Part shown: positions 11,801 through 24,300 of the stretch, in pieces
Position numbering within the stretch: the first letter of the stretch is position 1
Layout of the letters: every line of letters begins with the position of its first letter
Source: Zygnema circumcarinatum
Taxonomy: Eukaryota > Streptophyta > Zygnematophyceae > Zygnematales > Zygnemataceae
Length of the DNA: 64,000 nt
Reading direction: 5' to 3'
Assembly (NCBI GenBank): GCA_037447605.1
Contig: CM074809.1
Span: forward strand, 3,592,911 to 3,656,910
Notes under the pieces: generated by a model
Told to the model about the DNA's origin: nothing
What the model saw: only the letters and a program-made list of their open reading frames with translations
Databases searched by the model: none
Made by a program: the position numbers and the translations under genes

Positions 11801-12114
11801 ACAAGCACAGGAGATGCATCATGTTCATGACTTTGAGCCAATTCCTAAACGAATAATAATAATAATAATAATAATATATATGTTTTCTGCAGTTTGAGTA
11901 TCTTGATGGGATCTGTGCGCGTTGCGGCATACTTCCAGTGGAGCAGTGGAGGAGGGAAATGTATGCGCTGGGAAGTTTGAATAAGCAGAATAACCCGGAT
12001 GAGTATCGAGATATGTGGCCGGAGTCTTCACTTGTTGAAGGGGAAGTAGCAGCAGCTCAGGCAGCGCAGCTTGAGGCTTTAAGGTGCGGCAAAACTTCAC
12101 TGCTCACTACTTAG
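8851..12114 (+). CDS. Flavin-containing monooxygenase (FMO GS-OX/N-oxide type)
   Basis: NADPH- and FAD-dependent oxygenase of N- or S-containing substrates, normally cytosolic or ER-associated. Exons: about 9000-9645, 10156-10226, 10526-10625, 10689-10720, 10855-10937, 11129-11267, 11531-11716, 11893-12114 (TAG). All seven junctions keep phase; about 490 residues, normal for the family. Motifs in order: FAD-binding AVIGAGAAGL, VGGTW, FMO signature region GRQMHSHNY, NADPH-binding VVGAGSSGEDIA, and CTGYMYHFPFL. The start is unresolved: no plausible in-frame ATG precedes the FAD motif. A Kozak-like ATG at 8998 (GCCATGG) and an upstream ATG at 8851 both read out of frame with it, separated by long C runs at 8900-9000, so a lost C or a small intron is likely. 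Intron 1 holds telomere-like repeats. The residues VSVPVPVAVAV come from a short tandem repeat inside exon 1. Confidence 0.92.
9660..10110. repeat. Degenerate telomere-like repeats (TTTAGGG/TTCAGGG)
   Basis: FMO intron 1 is filled with units such as GGGTTTAGGGTTCAGGGTT, variants of the plant telomere heptamer. A shorter patch lies at 2755-2830 in an ERMP1-like intron. Confidence 0.75.
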
Positions 12115-14045
12115 AAAGGGTGAAGGTTTCAAGGATAACGATGTGAGCTAAAAGTCACTGCCAATGCGAACAGTGAGCTTATGCGGTTGAAGTTTTATAG
12201 TTTTAGAGTTTTCATTTCTACTGTTTATTGTTTGTTGTACATACAGCATGGAGCTGTGTCAATAGAAAGTTGAGAATAGCCAGTTAGCCGGTTGACATCA
12301 ATAGCCAGTTTTAGTCATTCATTTAGATGACTGAAAGATGTGAGGGGAATCGAATAAGGAAAGGGGATTTTTATCGCTTTGAACCCCTTCCGCTCCTCCT
12401 ACTGGGGATGTTTCCCTTATCTTCTAACGCCTATTCTCTTGCCTTTCTCATCCTTGCAGAGCTCTGACTGACACTGTCTCCATTAGTGGCCTCTGATTTT
12501 CCTGCTATTCCCCCCCTCCCACTCCTTTGCTTCTGTGCTCATACCGTCCTCGCCCCCACTCTCAACCCTCCGAGTATTGACAAGGAGCACTTGTATATAG
12601 AAATCACTATCACTATTTTGGCTCCATATGGACGTTACTCTGTCGGCCTTGCAATTGCGTGCGGCTCTCATCCAGTCCGTCAAAGTTTCTTGACTACGGA
12701 CGAATGAGGAATGGGAGGACCAACCAAACATTGACAGCCGACATTGCCCAGAATATGCAAATTAGCTCCTTCAGGGCTGCTGAAGGCAGTGAGACATCGA
12801 TTGCATCGCCTTAGAACGGGGAGAGTACTGCCGTATTGTCTTGCTTAGGATGACGATTCAGCGAATTCAAGTCAAGTCCAGCCAATTGAAATCAAGTCAA
12901 ATTGAGTCTATGTTCTGGACACTGTTGAATCACCTGGCCGTGAATCTTAACTGAACTTCGAATCCTCATCATGGCCCTTACTACTTTTGTAAGTGAAACC
13001 TTAGAATCCATCACTCGCGATCAAATCCAGCAGCTCCATCACATTCGAATCTAGACACATCACATTCGTTTTGTTGTGGATACCCTTCTTTTGGAAAAAT
13101 ATTTCGAGTACTCATACATCAGCATTCAATAAAGCTGCTTTCATTTCCTTTTCCTTTCCCCTTTGCTTCCTTTCCCCTATCAATAGAGCATTCCTTCACT
13201 CGGACTGAAATAGTACAAACTAAGTCCTCAACAATCAACCTTCTTTCTCATTTTGAACTTCCTCCCCTTCCCCCTCTTCTCCACAAGGGGAGTGAAAAAG
13301 ACTTCAAAGCCTACATGTTCCTGAAAGTGCTGCTGCGTGCAGCTTCAAGTCCAGCAGTAAGTCTTACAATCTACGGAACCTTTGCTACCTAGATCTACAT
13401 CTACGGCGACATTTACAGATCTAATGGCAAAAGCTGCCACTGGAAACAACCTCCAGTTCGTCCAGACTGGCTTAGCACAAGGCAGTTGGTAAACTCTGAG
13501 AGACAGCTCGTCCTCATCTGGTTGCCCGCATGCAGCTCCATTTGTTGAAAAAGGCCTACTTTCCCTAAAGTACCTAACTGACAAACTAACAAAGTAGCTA
13601 ACTATCTAATCAACTAGCTAGCTGATTACCTAATTACTGATCGATTGACTGACTGGCTGCCTAGCTAATAACTTATCAACTAAACCCTAGGACCAAACTC
13701 AAAAGAAACCTGACTGAATGATTGTGATTTGGAGTCCTGCTGGCCCGTCCACCTCTCAGCTGCAGCACGCAGCTGTGTTTGTATGGAACGGACAAGAAAG
13801 GGAGGGAGGTGAGGAAGTAGGGACTGAATTACTGGAGACTCTAGGAATCTACTGCGAGTTCTTCAATGGATGCGTTCGTCTAATGGTTCTCTACTGCCGC
13901 CGCATGCAGCTATCCGAAAAGCCTCGGCCTGCTCTAAATAGGATGCAACTACTCGCTCTGAGTAGAAGGAATAACCAACAACTTGCTCGTCTAGAAAAAA
14001 TCTCTCCTCACCTACTCCCAAGTGGGGTCCCGCGTAACCCTCCGC
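12115..14045. other. Gene-free stretch after FMO
   Basis: FMO 3' region followed by AT-balanced sequence with short repeats (AGTCAAGTCC/AAATCAAGTC at about 12860; CTAACTA/CTAGCTAG near 13590-13690). Several open stretches exist, but no family pattern or splice-linked coding signal was seen. Confidence 0.5.
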
Positions 14046-14636
14046 CTAAGCACGGTACACGTCGAGAGGGTGATGTCGATTTTGACGCTGTTGAAATATA
14101 CCTGCAGAGCAAAACATGCCAAAAGGGAACCAGAAAAGCCAAGCGCAACGCTTAGTATGCTTTTGAGAACAATCGGATGATCCAGGCAACAAGAGCGGAG
14201 AGGGAGGGACAGGGAGGGGCAGAGGGAGAGGGAGAGGGAGAGGGAGAGAGCGCGGAGGAGGGGCCCTCACCGTCTCCAGGCAGCGGCTCTTGCAGGCAGT
14301 GGCCGGCCATGTACCGGAGAGCTGGCACCTCAAAATTTGCAAGTCTCAGTTCCCCGCCGGGAAGGTCTCCCTCTGCCTCTCCCATTCCGCCGCTTCGCCG
14401 CTGCATCCTCACACATAACAGCGGTAAGGGTTCCATTTAAGGTTGTTCCATGCGAAATTGGAAGCTTGTTTGAGTGTCCTCCTCACTGCCTGCTTCTCAA
14501 TTCTGCGCGCTAAGTTCAAGGTTCAGGCGATTCCGATGCAAAAAAATCAGATTCTTTGGCCTCGGAGGGTGAAGAGAGCGCTCACATCATAGGTCAGTGG
14601 TGAAGCTGGAACTGGGAGCTGCGTCAGGAGGGGATG
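14046..14636 (-). other. Possible further exons after the N gap (unassigned)
   Basis: Just beyond the 679-base gap the minus strand can read ASPLTYD up to a gtgagc donor (about 14582), or a Pro/Ser-rich end SPPDAAPSSSFTTDL with a stop. Further on, 14406-14272 is open (RLANFEVPALRYMAGHCLQE) and ends in a gtgagg donor, and a phase-compatible exon at about 14103-14050 ends in a stop. These could be the C terminus of the LRR-papain-LysM gene or part of another gene; no family was recognised. Confidence 0.2.
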
Positions 14637-15315
14637 NNNNNNNNNNNNNNNNNNNNNNNNNNNNNNNNNNNNNNNNNNNNNNNNNNNNNNNNNNNNNNNN
14701 NNNNNNNNNNNNNNNNNNNNNNNNNNNNNNNNNNNNNNNNNNNNNNNNNNNNNNNNNNNNNNNNNNNNNNNNNNNNNNNNNNNNNNNNNNNNNNNNNNNN
14801 NNNNNNNNNNNNNNNNNNNNNNNNNNNNNNNNNNNNNNNNNNNNNNNNNNNNNNNNNNNNNNNNNNNNNNNNNNNNNNNNNNNNNNNNNNNNNNNNNNNN
14901 NNNNNNNNNNNNNNNNNNNNNNNNNNNNNNNNNNNNNNNNNNNNNNNNNNNNNNNNNNNNNNNNNNNNNNNNNNNNNNNNNNNNNNNNNNNNNNNNNNNN
15001 NNNNNNNNNNNNNNNNNNNNNNNNNNNNNNNNNNNNNNNNNNNNNNNNNNNNNNNNNNNNNNNNNNNNNNNNNNNNNNNNNNNNNNNNNNNNNNNNNNNN
15101 NNNNNNNNNNNNNNNNNNNNNNNNNNNNNNNNNNNNNNNNNNNNNNNNNNNNNNNNNNNNNNNNNNNNNNNNNNNNNNNNNNNNNNNNNNNNNNNNNNNN
15201 NNNNNNNNNNNNNNNNNNNNNNNNNNNNNNNNNNNNNNNNNNNNNNNNNNNNNNNNNNNNNNNNNNNNNNNNNNNNNNNNNNNNNNNNNNNNNNNNNNNN
15301 NNNNNNNNNNNNNNN
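14637..15315. other. Assembly gap (679 N)
   Basis: Run of N inside the LysM-coding part of the large minus-strand gene. The open frame entering it at 15316 (FKKDQAQFKKTN) belongs to a LysM unit, so at least the end of that unit and probably the C terminus of the protein are hidden here. Confidence 0.98.
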
Positions 15316-18300
15316 TTCAAGTTGGTCTTCTTGAACTGCGCTTGGTCCTTCTTGAACCACTTGGCGAGCAGGGCCAAACACGTGTCGCCAGAGGCCACCG
15401 TGAAGACGGTCTTCGAGCTCCCCGTGCAGGCCCGCGCAATGGCCTCAAATGTGGTCGCCGAAGTGCATATCTGGGAAATAAACAACCTCAACCAATGATA
15501 TGGCAGGAGCAAAAGCAAGGGAAGCGAAAGTTGTTTCTTGTACGGAGTCTCTTTCTAAAACCTAAACAGCAATGGTGACATTCCTCATGGCATCGGTTCT
15601 CTGGATTCAGATCGCAGAGTTTACGCAGCTTTACAAGTGTGAAATTGGCACAGGTGAGTGAATGGCCGCTTACCTCTTGCCCAAACGGAACAACACCACT
15701 CGTTGGAGGAACGAGGCGTGCGCAGTTGATGGCGGGGTTCACGGCATAGAACTTGGCGGCGGTTCCGTTGAACAGCGACGTGACAATGCTTGCACACGTG
15801 TCACTCGCGCCGGCAACATACGATGCGTTGCAGAGCGGATTCTCCAATGGCGTGCCTCGCGTGATGCAAATCTGGAGGGTAATATTGTGAGAAAACTTCA
15901 ACGATGGCGCCAAACATGGGTTTAAGTCGCTTGGAAAGAAAGCTGACTAATCCGACACTTTGAAAGAATCATCATTACGATGTCCACTACAAGATGCTGA
16001 AATGGTGGTCATAATGCAGACCTTCGGTAGCCGAATTTGGTAACAAACCTGCTTTCCTCCCTGCAACGGGTTTGTGCAATTGAGATTAGGGTTCTGGGAG
16101 TTTGTTCCCCCGAGGACTGTGCCAGCAGGGAGGTTGAAGAGGGCAGCAATGGAGGTGCATGTGTCGCCCTGCAGGAAAGATCAAAGCAATGGTCATATCA
16201 AATGACACAGAATTGAACAGAGAAGTTTCCAAAAGCGTCTAACGACATCCATGATGATGAATCGACAAAACGAATTCGTTCGTCAAAACCAACTGTCAAC
16301 TGATTACCGGTCAAAATATCGAAAACCAGAGAATAGACAATACCTGATTGATAGTGTACGGGAGCGAACAGCTCCATGAGTTTGTGATGTTTATCAGAGT
16401 CGAGGCAGGGAGGACATTTGAGCAGTTAACACTCTGCAATCGCCGACAAACAAACATGTGTCAAATTCAAAAGTCAAGGAACTCAATGCATTCCAATGCT
16501 GGCAACAAAGATGTTCGCGGGTCGGGCTGCAATTTACGAAACAGACAATACAAAAAGACCAATCTCGGCCATAGACACTCACTGGACGCTGCTGACGTAT
16601 GAAGGCGGAGATGCTGATGCCATGCACATCCGCCAAGAGGTCGCAAGTCACTATCGGACCGGCAGGAACACTGAAGCTCTGAAGGCCCTGCAGAGGGGGC
16701 ACACCTGCACAATGGCGGGACATAGAATGTTATTTCCTGCATCACATTTCTAAGGAAACAGGAAACCATCAACCTTCTTCAGAGCAGACAGTTTCGTTAA
16801 GTTTCAGTTCTTCCGTTTGCACTTTGAACATTACTTTTCGCGAGGATGTAGTCGGCGACAATGGTACATCGGAATCTGGCAAAGCTGCTTGGGACGAATG
16901 TTCTAGAGGGTTCTTGAAGTGGCATGAGGAAGCCTACCAGAGCGACACGTGGCACTACCGTCAAGGGTGTACTGAGAGAGGCTAAACCCCGAGGGGCAGA
17001 GACACGTGTACGCGCCGGAGGAGCTGCTGATGTCGAGGCACAGTCCAACGCCGCACGGGTTGGAAGAAAAGGACGCACAAGTTGACGCTGCAGACATTAA
17101 AGAAAGAAATAGGGGGGAGGAGCGGCGAGAGGGGGGAGAGGGCGTAAAAGAGAGAGAAGGAGAGGACGAGAGAGAGAGAGGTGGGTTAAGAGGACGAGAG
17201 AGTGGGAAGGAGAGACAGTCTTCTCAGAACGAACCATCTTATTCACGCCCTACGCATGATGAGAGCCGTGCTGCATACTGCTAGGGTGCTGTTACTTTCT
17301 AGAGTTTTTCAGGGTTTGTCAACGTTACATAACTTCACTAGATCATATCAGCACTACCCAACATGCTATGAAGATGGGCTTACCGGGAATGCAGGTCTGG
17401 GAGCCATCGCTGTTGTTGGCGGCAGCGAAGTCGGCGGGGCACAAGCAAACATTGGTGAGGCCGGAGACGGTGCATGTTCCCCCCCCGCAAGGGTTGGAGG
17501 TCCCCGCTCCCACACTGTTGTTGGGGAGCTTTATGGCGCCATAGCTATTGGAGCCGCAGGGGTTGCTTCCTGCATGCAGATGACGACAAGGAGTCATAAA
17601 AAAGGAATTGAAATAGTAATTTAATTTGGAATTACATTACTGTGGGTGTTCTCATGCTTGGTTGAATTTGCAGCACAACAACTTATATTCGTAAACGAAC
17701 AGGGAAATAGCGAAAAAATGCCCCCAGAGGAGCTGGCGGAGCCTCTCACCCTTGACAATGGGAACAAGAGCAGGAGTGCTAAACATTCCACACGTGCCCA
17801 CTCCTCCTCGGATGGAGATTCGCATGAACCCTCCCTCACCCCAATTGATGCCCCAAGAATTTTTTATCAACATATACGGAGGAGTTGTTGTCAGATTGTA
17901 GCCTAGCACCACCACATTGTGGTTCACGCCACTCTTATAGCATGTGGGGTTGTCATAGATATAGCCCTGCACATTTACAAGGAAAGTGTAAGCTCGATTC
18001 TCGTACTACGGAACAAAAATATAAAGGACGTGTAATTTCGAAAATTATCACATAGTGAATATGGTTTTTGTTGTAAGGAGGTTTCCAGGTTCATCTTTCA
18101 GGTTATCCCTTTATGCTTGTAGGGATCGCTCGCTTGTAGTGAATGTAGCATTCCTCACCCCCTTGTAGTCGATGAAGGTAGGGGCAGAGGCATCAATGGA
18201 GACTATGACCGGCCCTTGTAGGAGTGCCAGGAAGATGCCCAGCAGTCCGAAAAATCGCACTTTTTCGTATGATGAAATGCCAAACGCTCCGGAACCCTGC

Positions 18301-21300
18301 GCTTAATATTGGAGCAGGCACATAAGGTTTGCTGTGTGAGAAAAAACTCAAAACAACATCGGGTGATTGAACTTGTCGAACACCCACTTTGGAAAGTATT
18401 GACAGAGGGTGAAAGCGAAAATAGGCCAACTTCTGGAGTTATCTGCAAGAAACAATCAAATCTCTGAGAACCCTCGTGTTTTCTAGTTTAAAGTGCACCC
18501 TTTATTTGAAGAGAGGCTTAGTGGAAGTCAAGGACATTGAATTCCGCGGCTCAGCCAAAGTATTGTCATAAGTGAAGGATTCTTAAATGACTCACCGAGA
18601 CAACATTACATGCTTGAGGAGTCCCGCTGTATGGCAGAGCGGCTTCAGTGGTCAGCTTCTGCCCAGCTGCATACTCCAAAACATCGATTGGGGAGCCTCC
18701 ACTACAGGGCTTTGAAGTCCCCTGGCAGTCCAAAATTTGCTGCACGGAGACCTTAGGAAGAACATTGCCTCCATTTGCAATGTAGATGGCAGTCTCCATG
18801 GATGAGATCGGAGCAAAAGCCCAGCTGGAACCTGAAGATTGTAAGAGGATGCAGTGGAGCATGAGCTCAATGTGTGTGAAGTGATTACTTACGGTTTTAT
18901 ATCACAGCCTCACAAATTTCGAGTCGCAGGATTCGCAGTGGATACTTGCACTCATGTGACTTAGAAATTTCTAAGGACTTAACCCATCACCTCAGTGTAC
19001 GCTGATGTACACCGTTTTCGGATGATTGATAGGCGTAAGCGATTCTTGAATGTAGTTAATTAGAGATTCCTTTGCAAAAATTTCATCAGCAAACCAAGCT
19101 CTTATCACACCTCATAACTGGTAACCTAAATCTTTGCCGACCTTGAGAAGTATTGCAACCTACCGCACGTCTTCTGGTCGCGCACAGAGCCCGCGCCTCC
19201 CTGCTCTGCCCAGCTCCACTGCGGAGGCACACTCCACCTGCCGTTAGCAGCGCTATATCCCAAACTCGAATAGCGGAAGAATCGGTCTGAGTATCTGGGA
19301 GTAGTGATGGCGGAAGGGGCCAAACCCGTGCCCTTTGTGCCAACTGCATCACGACCACAAAAGATCGAAATTTTACATCATTTTCCATCGACATAGCCCC
19401 CTGCGAGTGGGACCGGCTGCCGTAAGCGATGGGATCTAAGAGTTCATGTAAGAATGGGAACAATGGGAAACAACTACATAAAGGAGGGGCTCGAAATGTT
19501 TGTTTTCAACTGACTTTCCACTGTTATTTCTCATTGGGAACATAAGTTTTCAACCGGATCCTGACCATTCTCATTGTGATTGCTTCTGGAATATGAGACT
19601 CCGACGATGAAATCCTTGACATGAAGCTGCTTTTTCAAACTACAGAAAGCTGAAGGTGCCTACCAGCCACGCAGATTCCGCTGTTGATAAAGCTGTTGTA
19701 GCCGAACACGCAACTGCATGCAGCCGCCGGCGAGGCTCGGGTTCGAAGGCATGTCCCCTGACTCGAGCACGCGCCCAAGGGCTGAGTCGTGTTGCAAAAG
19801 GCAATGCATTCGGAGAGACTCCTCTGCGTGTCTTGGGGACAGAACAGATCTTCGCTGAACATGCAGTTGTTCGCAAGAGCACCCGCGGATTGGCAGTATC
19901 TTGAATTGCTGTCATACTGGTAATAAAACGTAGTCGTACCATTAAAGTAGTTGTTTCTCAAGTCTACAAATACTTTGTCATAGGTCCATGTGTTGAACTG
20001 TCCCGTTAAAAAGTTGTTTTGAAGCCACCTGCAAAAGGAGCCAGACTGTGTTTAGGTCCAGAGGGAGGCAAGTCCGTGAAAGTTCACAAGAGCATGTGCA
20101 AAGTGTTTGTTGAACAACTCATTTGACGCACATTAGTTCGAATTTAGTGTTCAAGTAAACACCATGCATTAGGTTACAGGAGAAGGGACACATGGCTTAC
20201 AAAACAGAAGGGAGGCGAGATGTAGGCACGGTCCCAACAAGTTCATTATCATTCAGATATCTGCGCAAGTAGAGGACGCCTTTTAAAAGGAAATGGAGCA
20301 TACATAGTCTGTTTTCGCTGAATGATTGAAGTGCTCTACCGAAAATTGATTCGAAATCGAATCGACGTTCAACTGATTTCGAAAGTTTTTTTTTTTTGAA
20401 CAGCCAAAATCTTTACTTGTTCAATTTTTCAAACTGCATAAATATCAAGCCCTCAGCAGGCTAAGACCAGCATCCCAAGATATCTGGAGTCAGAATGGGA
20501 AACCCAGGGACACTCACATTGAAAACATCCCTGCGTAGCTATCCAAATAGTTCGGTGGTATGCTTGTGAGCCTGTTGAAGCTAAGGTCCCTGCCAAACAT
20601 TTCATACGATATCTAATCGTTAGCAATTTCCAGAGACCTCCAAAGTCCTTTCCAATACCGCGGTATGTTCAAAGAAACTGAGATGGTCAGCTTTAGAGGT
20701 CTGAGTCATACAACGTCCGTGTATAATATCCGACATACGCAGGAACTGCTCCTGAGAAGTTGTTGTTATTGAAATACCTGCGACAAAATGCACATTTTCA
20801 AACGGTATTCATTGATGGCAATCTAAATTTCCGATTATCGGCATCGATCGCCTCAAATGAATTGAACACAAATTCATTCTTACAATGATATATGTGTCAC
20901 CTGTAGCGTGCGAATGGGTATGATCAATCGACCAATTCAGCCCCCCGGGCTGAACACAGAAATTTGTCCACATAATTTTCCAGTCAGCAAGTGGGTTAGA
21001 GAGCTCACAGGCGCATCCAATAGCAACAGTCGGGGAAACGAGGAATAGTGCCAGTCAGCTGGTTGTAGCTTAAGTCCCTGAAATTCCAACCCACTTTGAA
21101 GGAGGTCAATCTTTACATCAATCTCTTGTATTATTTTGACCTGATGAGCCAAATCTTTTTTAGCGTTCTCACACCGAAGAGCTCTGTGAGCATTCGTGAT
21201 AGATTGTTTTGCTCACATGTAGCGCACGGAGGTTGTCGTAAATTGTGGTAATATTCCAGTAAGCTGGTTGTTTGACATGAGCCTGATGATAACAACGACA

Positions 21301-24300
21301 GTCGAAACCGTTAAGAATCGGAACTAACTTGTGATCGAGAGAAGTGAAAAGTTCTCAGGTTGAATCGAAAGTAAGATCATGTGATGATCGATCATTTTTC
21401 ATACGTACATTCGAATGTTCCTTCCAAAAAGTTTATTTGAGTACACTCACAACACATAAATTGATAGTTTGGTGAGTGTGGTTGGGAAGCTCCCGTTGAA
21501 CCGGTTCCCTTGAAGATCCCTGGCATATGCGTCCATTGCGCATACAGAAAACATGAGAGGGAGAGCTCAACTGTATTCTCAAGCGCTCATTTTCTACATA
21601 GGAGGTATCGCGTGTAAATAGAGAATTGAAAACGACTTACAAATACTGGAGGCTGCCAAGTTTGCTGAATGTGGTTGGAATCGGACCAACGAGATTGTTG
21701 TTGGCAAGGGTCCTGTGGGCCGAAAAGCCAAACCTTGGAGGGCTTCATGAGCCATGAGGGGCACATGCATGGCAATCGCTAGGACCTTTCGAAGGAGCCA
21801 CAATGTGAATCTTCAACTCGTCATGTTATACAGAAATGAGTCCCCAGCCTATACTCTTGCAACGACCATCTACGAATGCAAAAACAAGCAAGGATTTTCC
21901 CTCACAAAAAGTTTAACGAAGCCAAGTCTCCAATGCTTGCTGGAAGTACTCCGCTCAGGGAATTATTTGTCAAGTACCTGCACAAACCCGAGCCAAAAAG
22001 GAATAGTGAGCTATGGCAAGGCAAGGGTATGCAGTCAAAGACGGAGCCCCACCATCCTTTCCAAGTGCAAGAGAGGTCTCATCCTCCAAAAGACAGAAGG
22101 AAAAAATCTGAAGAAGAAAAAGTTCACGCCCAAATGTAAGCGGAACAGAAGGTAGCTTTGATTCCCCTTCGTCCTTGGTCTCTACTGTATCTCAGTGAGA
22201 CACTTACAACCCAATCATAGATGTGGCTTTGCCGATCTCAGCAGGAATGCTTCCGATTAGTTGGTTCTCTACCGCGGACCTGAAAAGGAAGCCATAAATT
22301 TTTAAGATCCTACTCAAGGGCAGTGAAAAGTGAAGTGCATTGCAAACACGTCTTGAATTGCAACTACTAAATTTCAGTCAGGATATAGGCACCTTTGTTT
22401 CCCTATGGTATTCAAAGTACAAAGGGAAGAAGCGCAAAGAAATAAAATGGGTCAGTACTCACAGGTACTGGAGATTGGACATTAATTTGACAGTTGTTGG
22501 TATCGTGCCAGTGAGTGAATTCGTATCAAAGGTTCTGTAGGCATAAAAGAAGAGCGTGTCAAGGGTATTGCATCTGAAAATGACACGTACAGCGACAAGC
22601 TGAGCTCTATTACCTCTCGGACAGAACTAACGTGCATGATTTCGTCCTTATCATAACCACAGATTCCCCTGAGAAGCACACTTCCACTTACACACTGTTG
22701 AGATAAGTAAGACTCCCAATAGAGGCTGGTATCCTTCCGGACAATCTGTTGTTATTTAAGGATCTGTAAGGTGGCCCATGAAAGAATAAGAACAAAATGT
22801 TAGAGAACTATGCATTATCGAAGCGGGTTTCATGCTCAAAATAACAGCCATGTCTTCCGGGGAGCTTGGGCAACCAAAAGAAATGCCACCCTTGGGGCTA
22901 AATCAAGACATTTACTGCCCCGTCTGGCAAGAAGCTTTTGCCTTATCAGCGTTTCTTCAATAATGTCATTCCACAAAGAATATTGCAATCTTCTTGCCAA
23001 AATAATGACTTGTTGTGCGATTCGATTACACCAAAATGCGCTCGGAGGAATCAAGGAACTTCTCACAAGTTAATCAAATATGTGATGTTGCCGATGCTAC
23101 TGGGAATGGTGCCAGTGAGCTGGTTTGAACCCAGGTCCCTGCCAACAGATCAAACATCAAAGGGGTATTGGGTGCAGTCAACAGCCTCGGACGTACAGCA
23201 GGTAGTCACAAGCGCCTCACGTGAAAGTAAAGCAACGGTTAGCTTGGAAATCTTCAGCTTTTTCTGAAGATTTCTGAGAATTGACAGAACAATGACATCC
23301 AGTTGCTTGGAAGCTTCTCGCCTTCAAATTCTGCCACATGAAAAGTCAAACCATGACGATGGAACAAAACAATTGCTTCATGACAACGATGCCTAGATAC
23401 GTGCACTTCATTCCAGGTTCTAAGTGAGGGCAAATTGCAAACTGGACAAGAATTCTTCAGAAAGCGAAGTATATGTGAACTAATCAAAATTACATGCCAA
23501 TGTGCATTGCCGAAAAGCATAGGGGTCCCCCAACACCTTCCCCAAAATTTTCAACCGTGTTCGCAGACTCATCATATCTTCTCTGTGAATGGATGGCGTG
23601 AACCAAGAAAGATTGCCAAATGGTTGAGCTGCAAATTTAGAAGAGGAAACACGTTTCAACAGCAAAGCGAGCGGAACCGTACAAGTATCGCAAGCCTGTC
23701 ATATTGCCAATGTCTTCTGGTATGGGGCCGCTGAGGCTGTTGCCGGATAGTTGCCTGTCACCCCCATGTGGAAAAGCGCGAATACATTCAGGTTCATCCA
23801 GGCCATTGTCAAACTATGCACCACATTTGACCCACTTTAAAAACTATTTCTTTTCGAAAACAGGTTATCTACTGAGGACCAAAGCGTCGCAGTAGTGCCT
23901 GAACTCGTAGTAAACAGATGCTGGATTAGTAAGAGATCGGTTAGACGTACAGCGAGTAAAGGTTTTGAAGTGCGCTCAGTGATGCTGGTATACTTCCATT
24001 CAGCGACATGGAAGACAGATCTCTGTGCAGCCATGAGGACGAGTTTCAAATTTTGCATTAATTCCAGTCCTGTAATAGCTGACATTGTACCTATGACGAC
24101 TGCAACGACCACAACTCCCTAAACAATGAATAAATCACGTGAAAACGCATCCATGTGCGAAAAACTTTAGATACCATGAAAATGGCAGGCATAACAGGAT
24201 CATTTCGCTTAAGAACTCGTATAGAAGTTGAAACAAACTAGCAGTAACGTTTTGAACGATGCTTTGGATGCTTTCTTGATACTGGCCGATACTGATTTTT

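Noticed and set aside
15316-19343. Separate papain/LysM gene independent of the LRR gene
   Set aside because: Exon 20028-19664 carries both LRR and the Cys-rich segment and splices in phase to 19343; no start codon, signal peptide or propeptide was seen between them. Kept as the main alternative to test.
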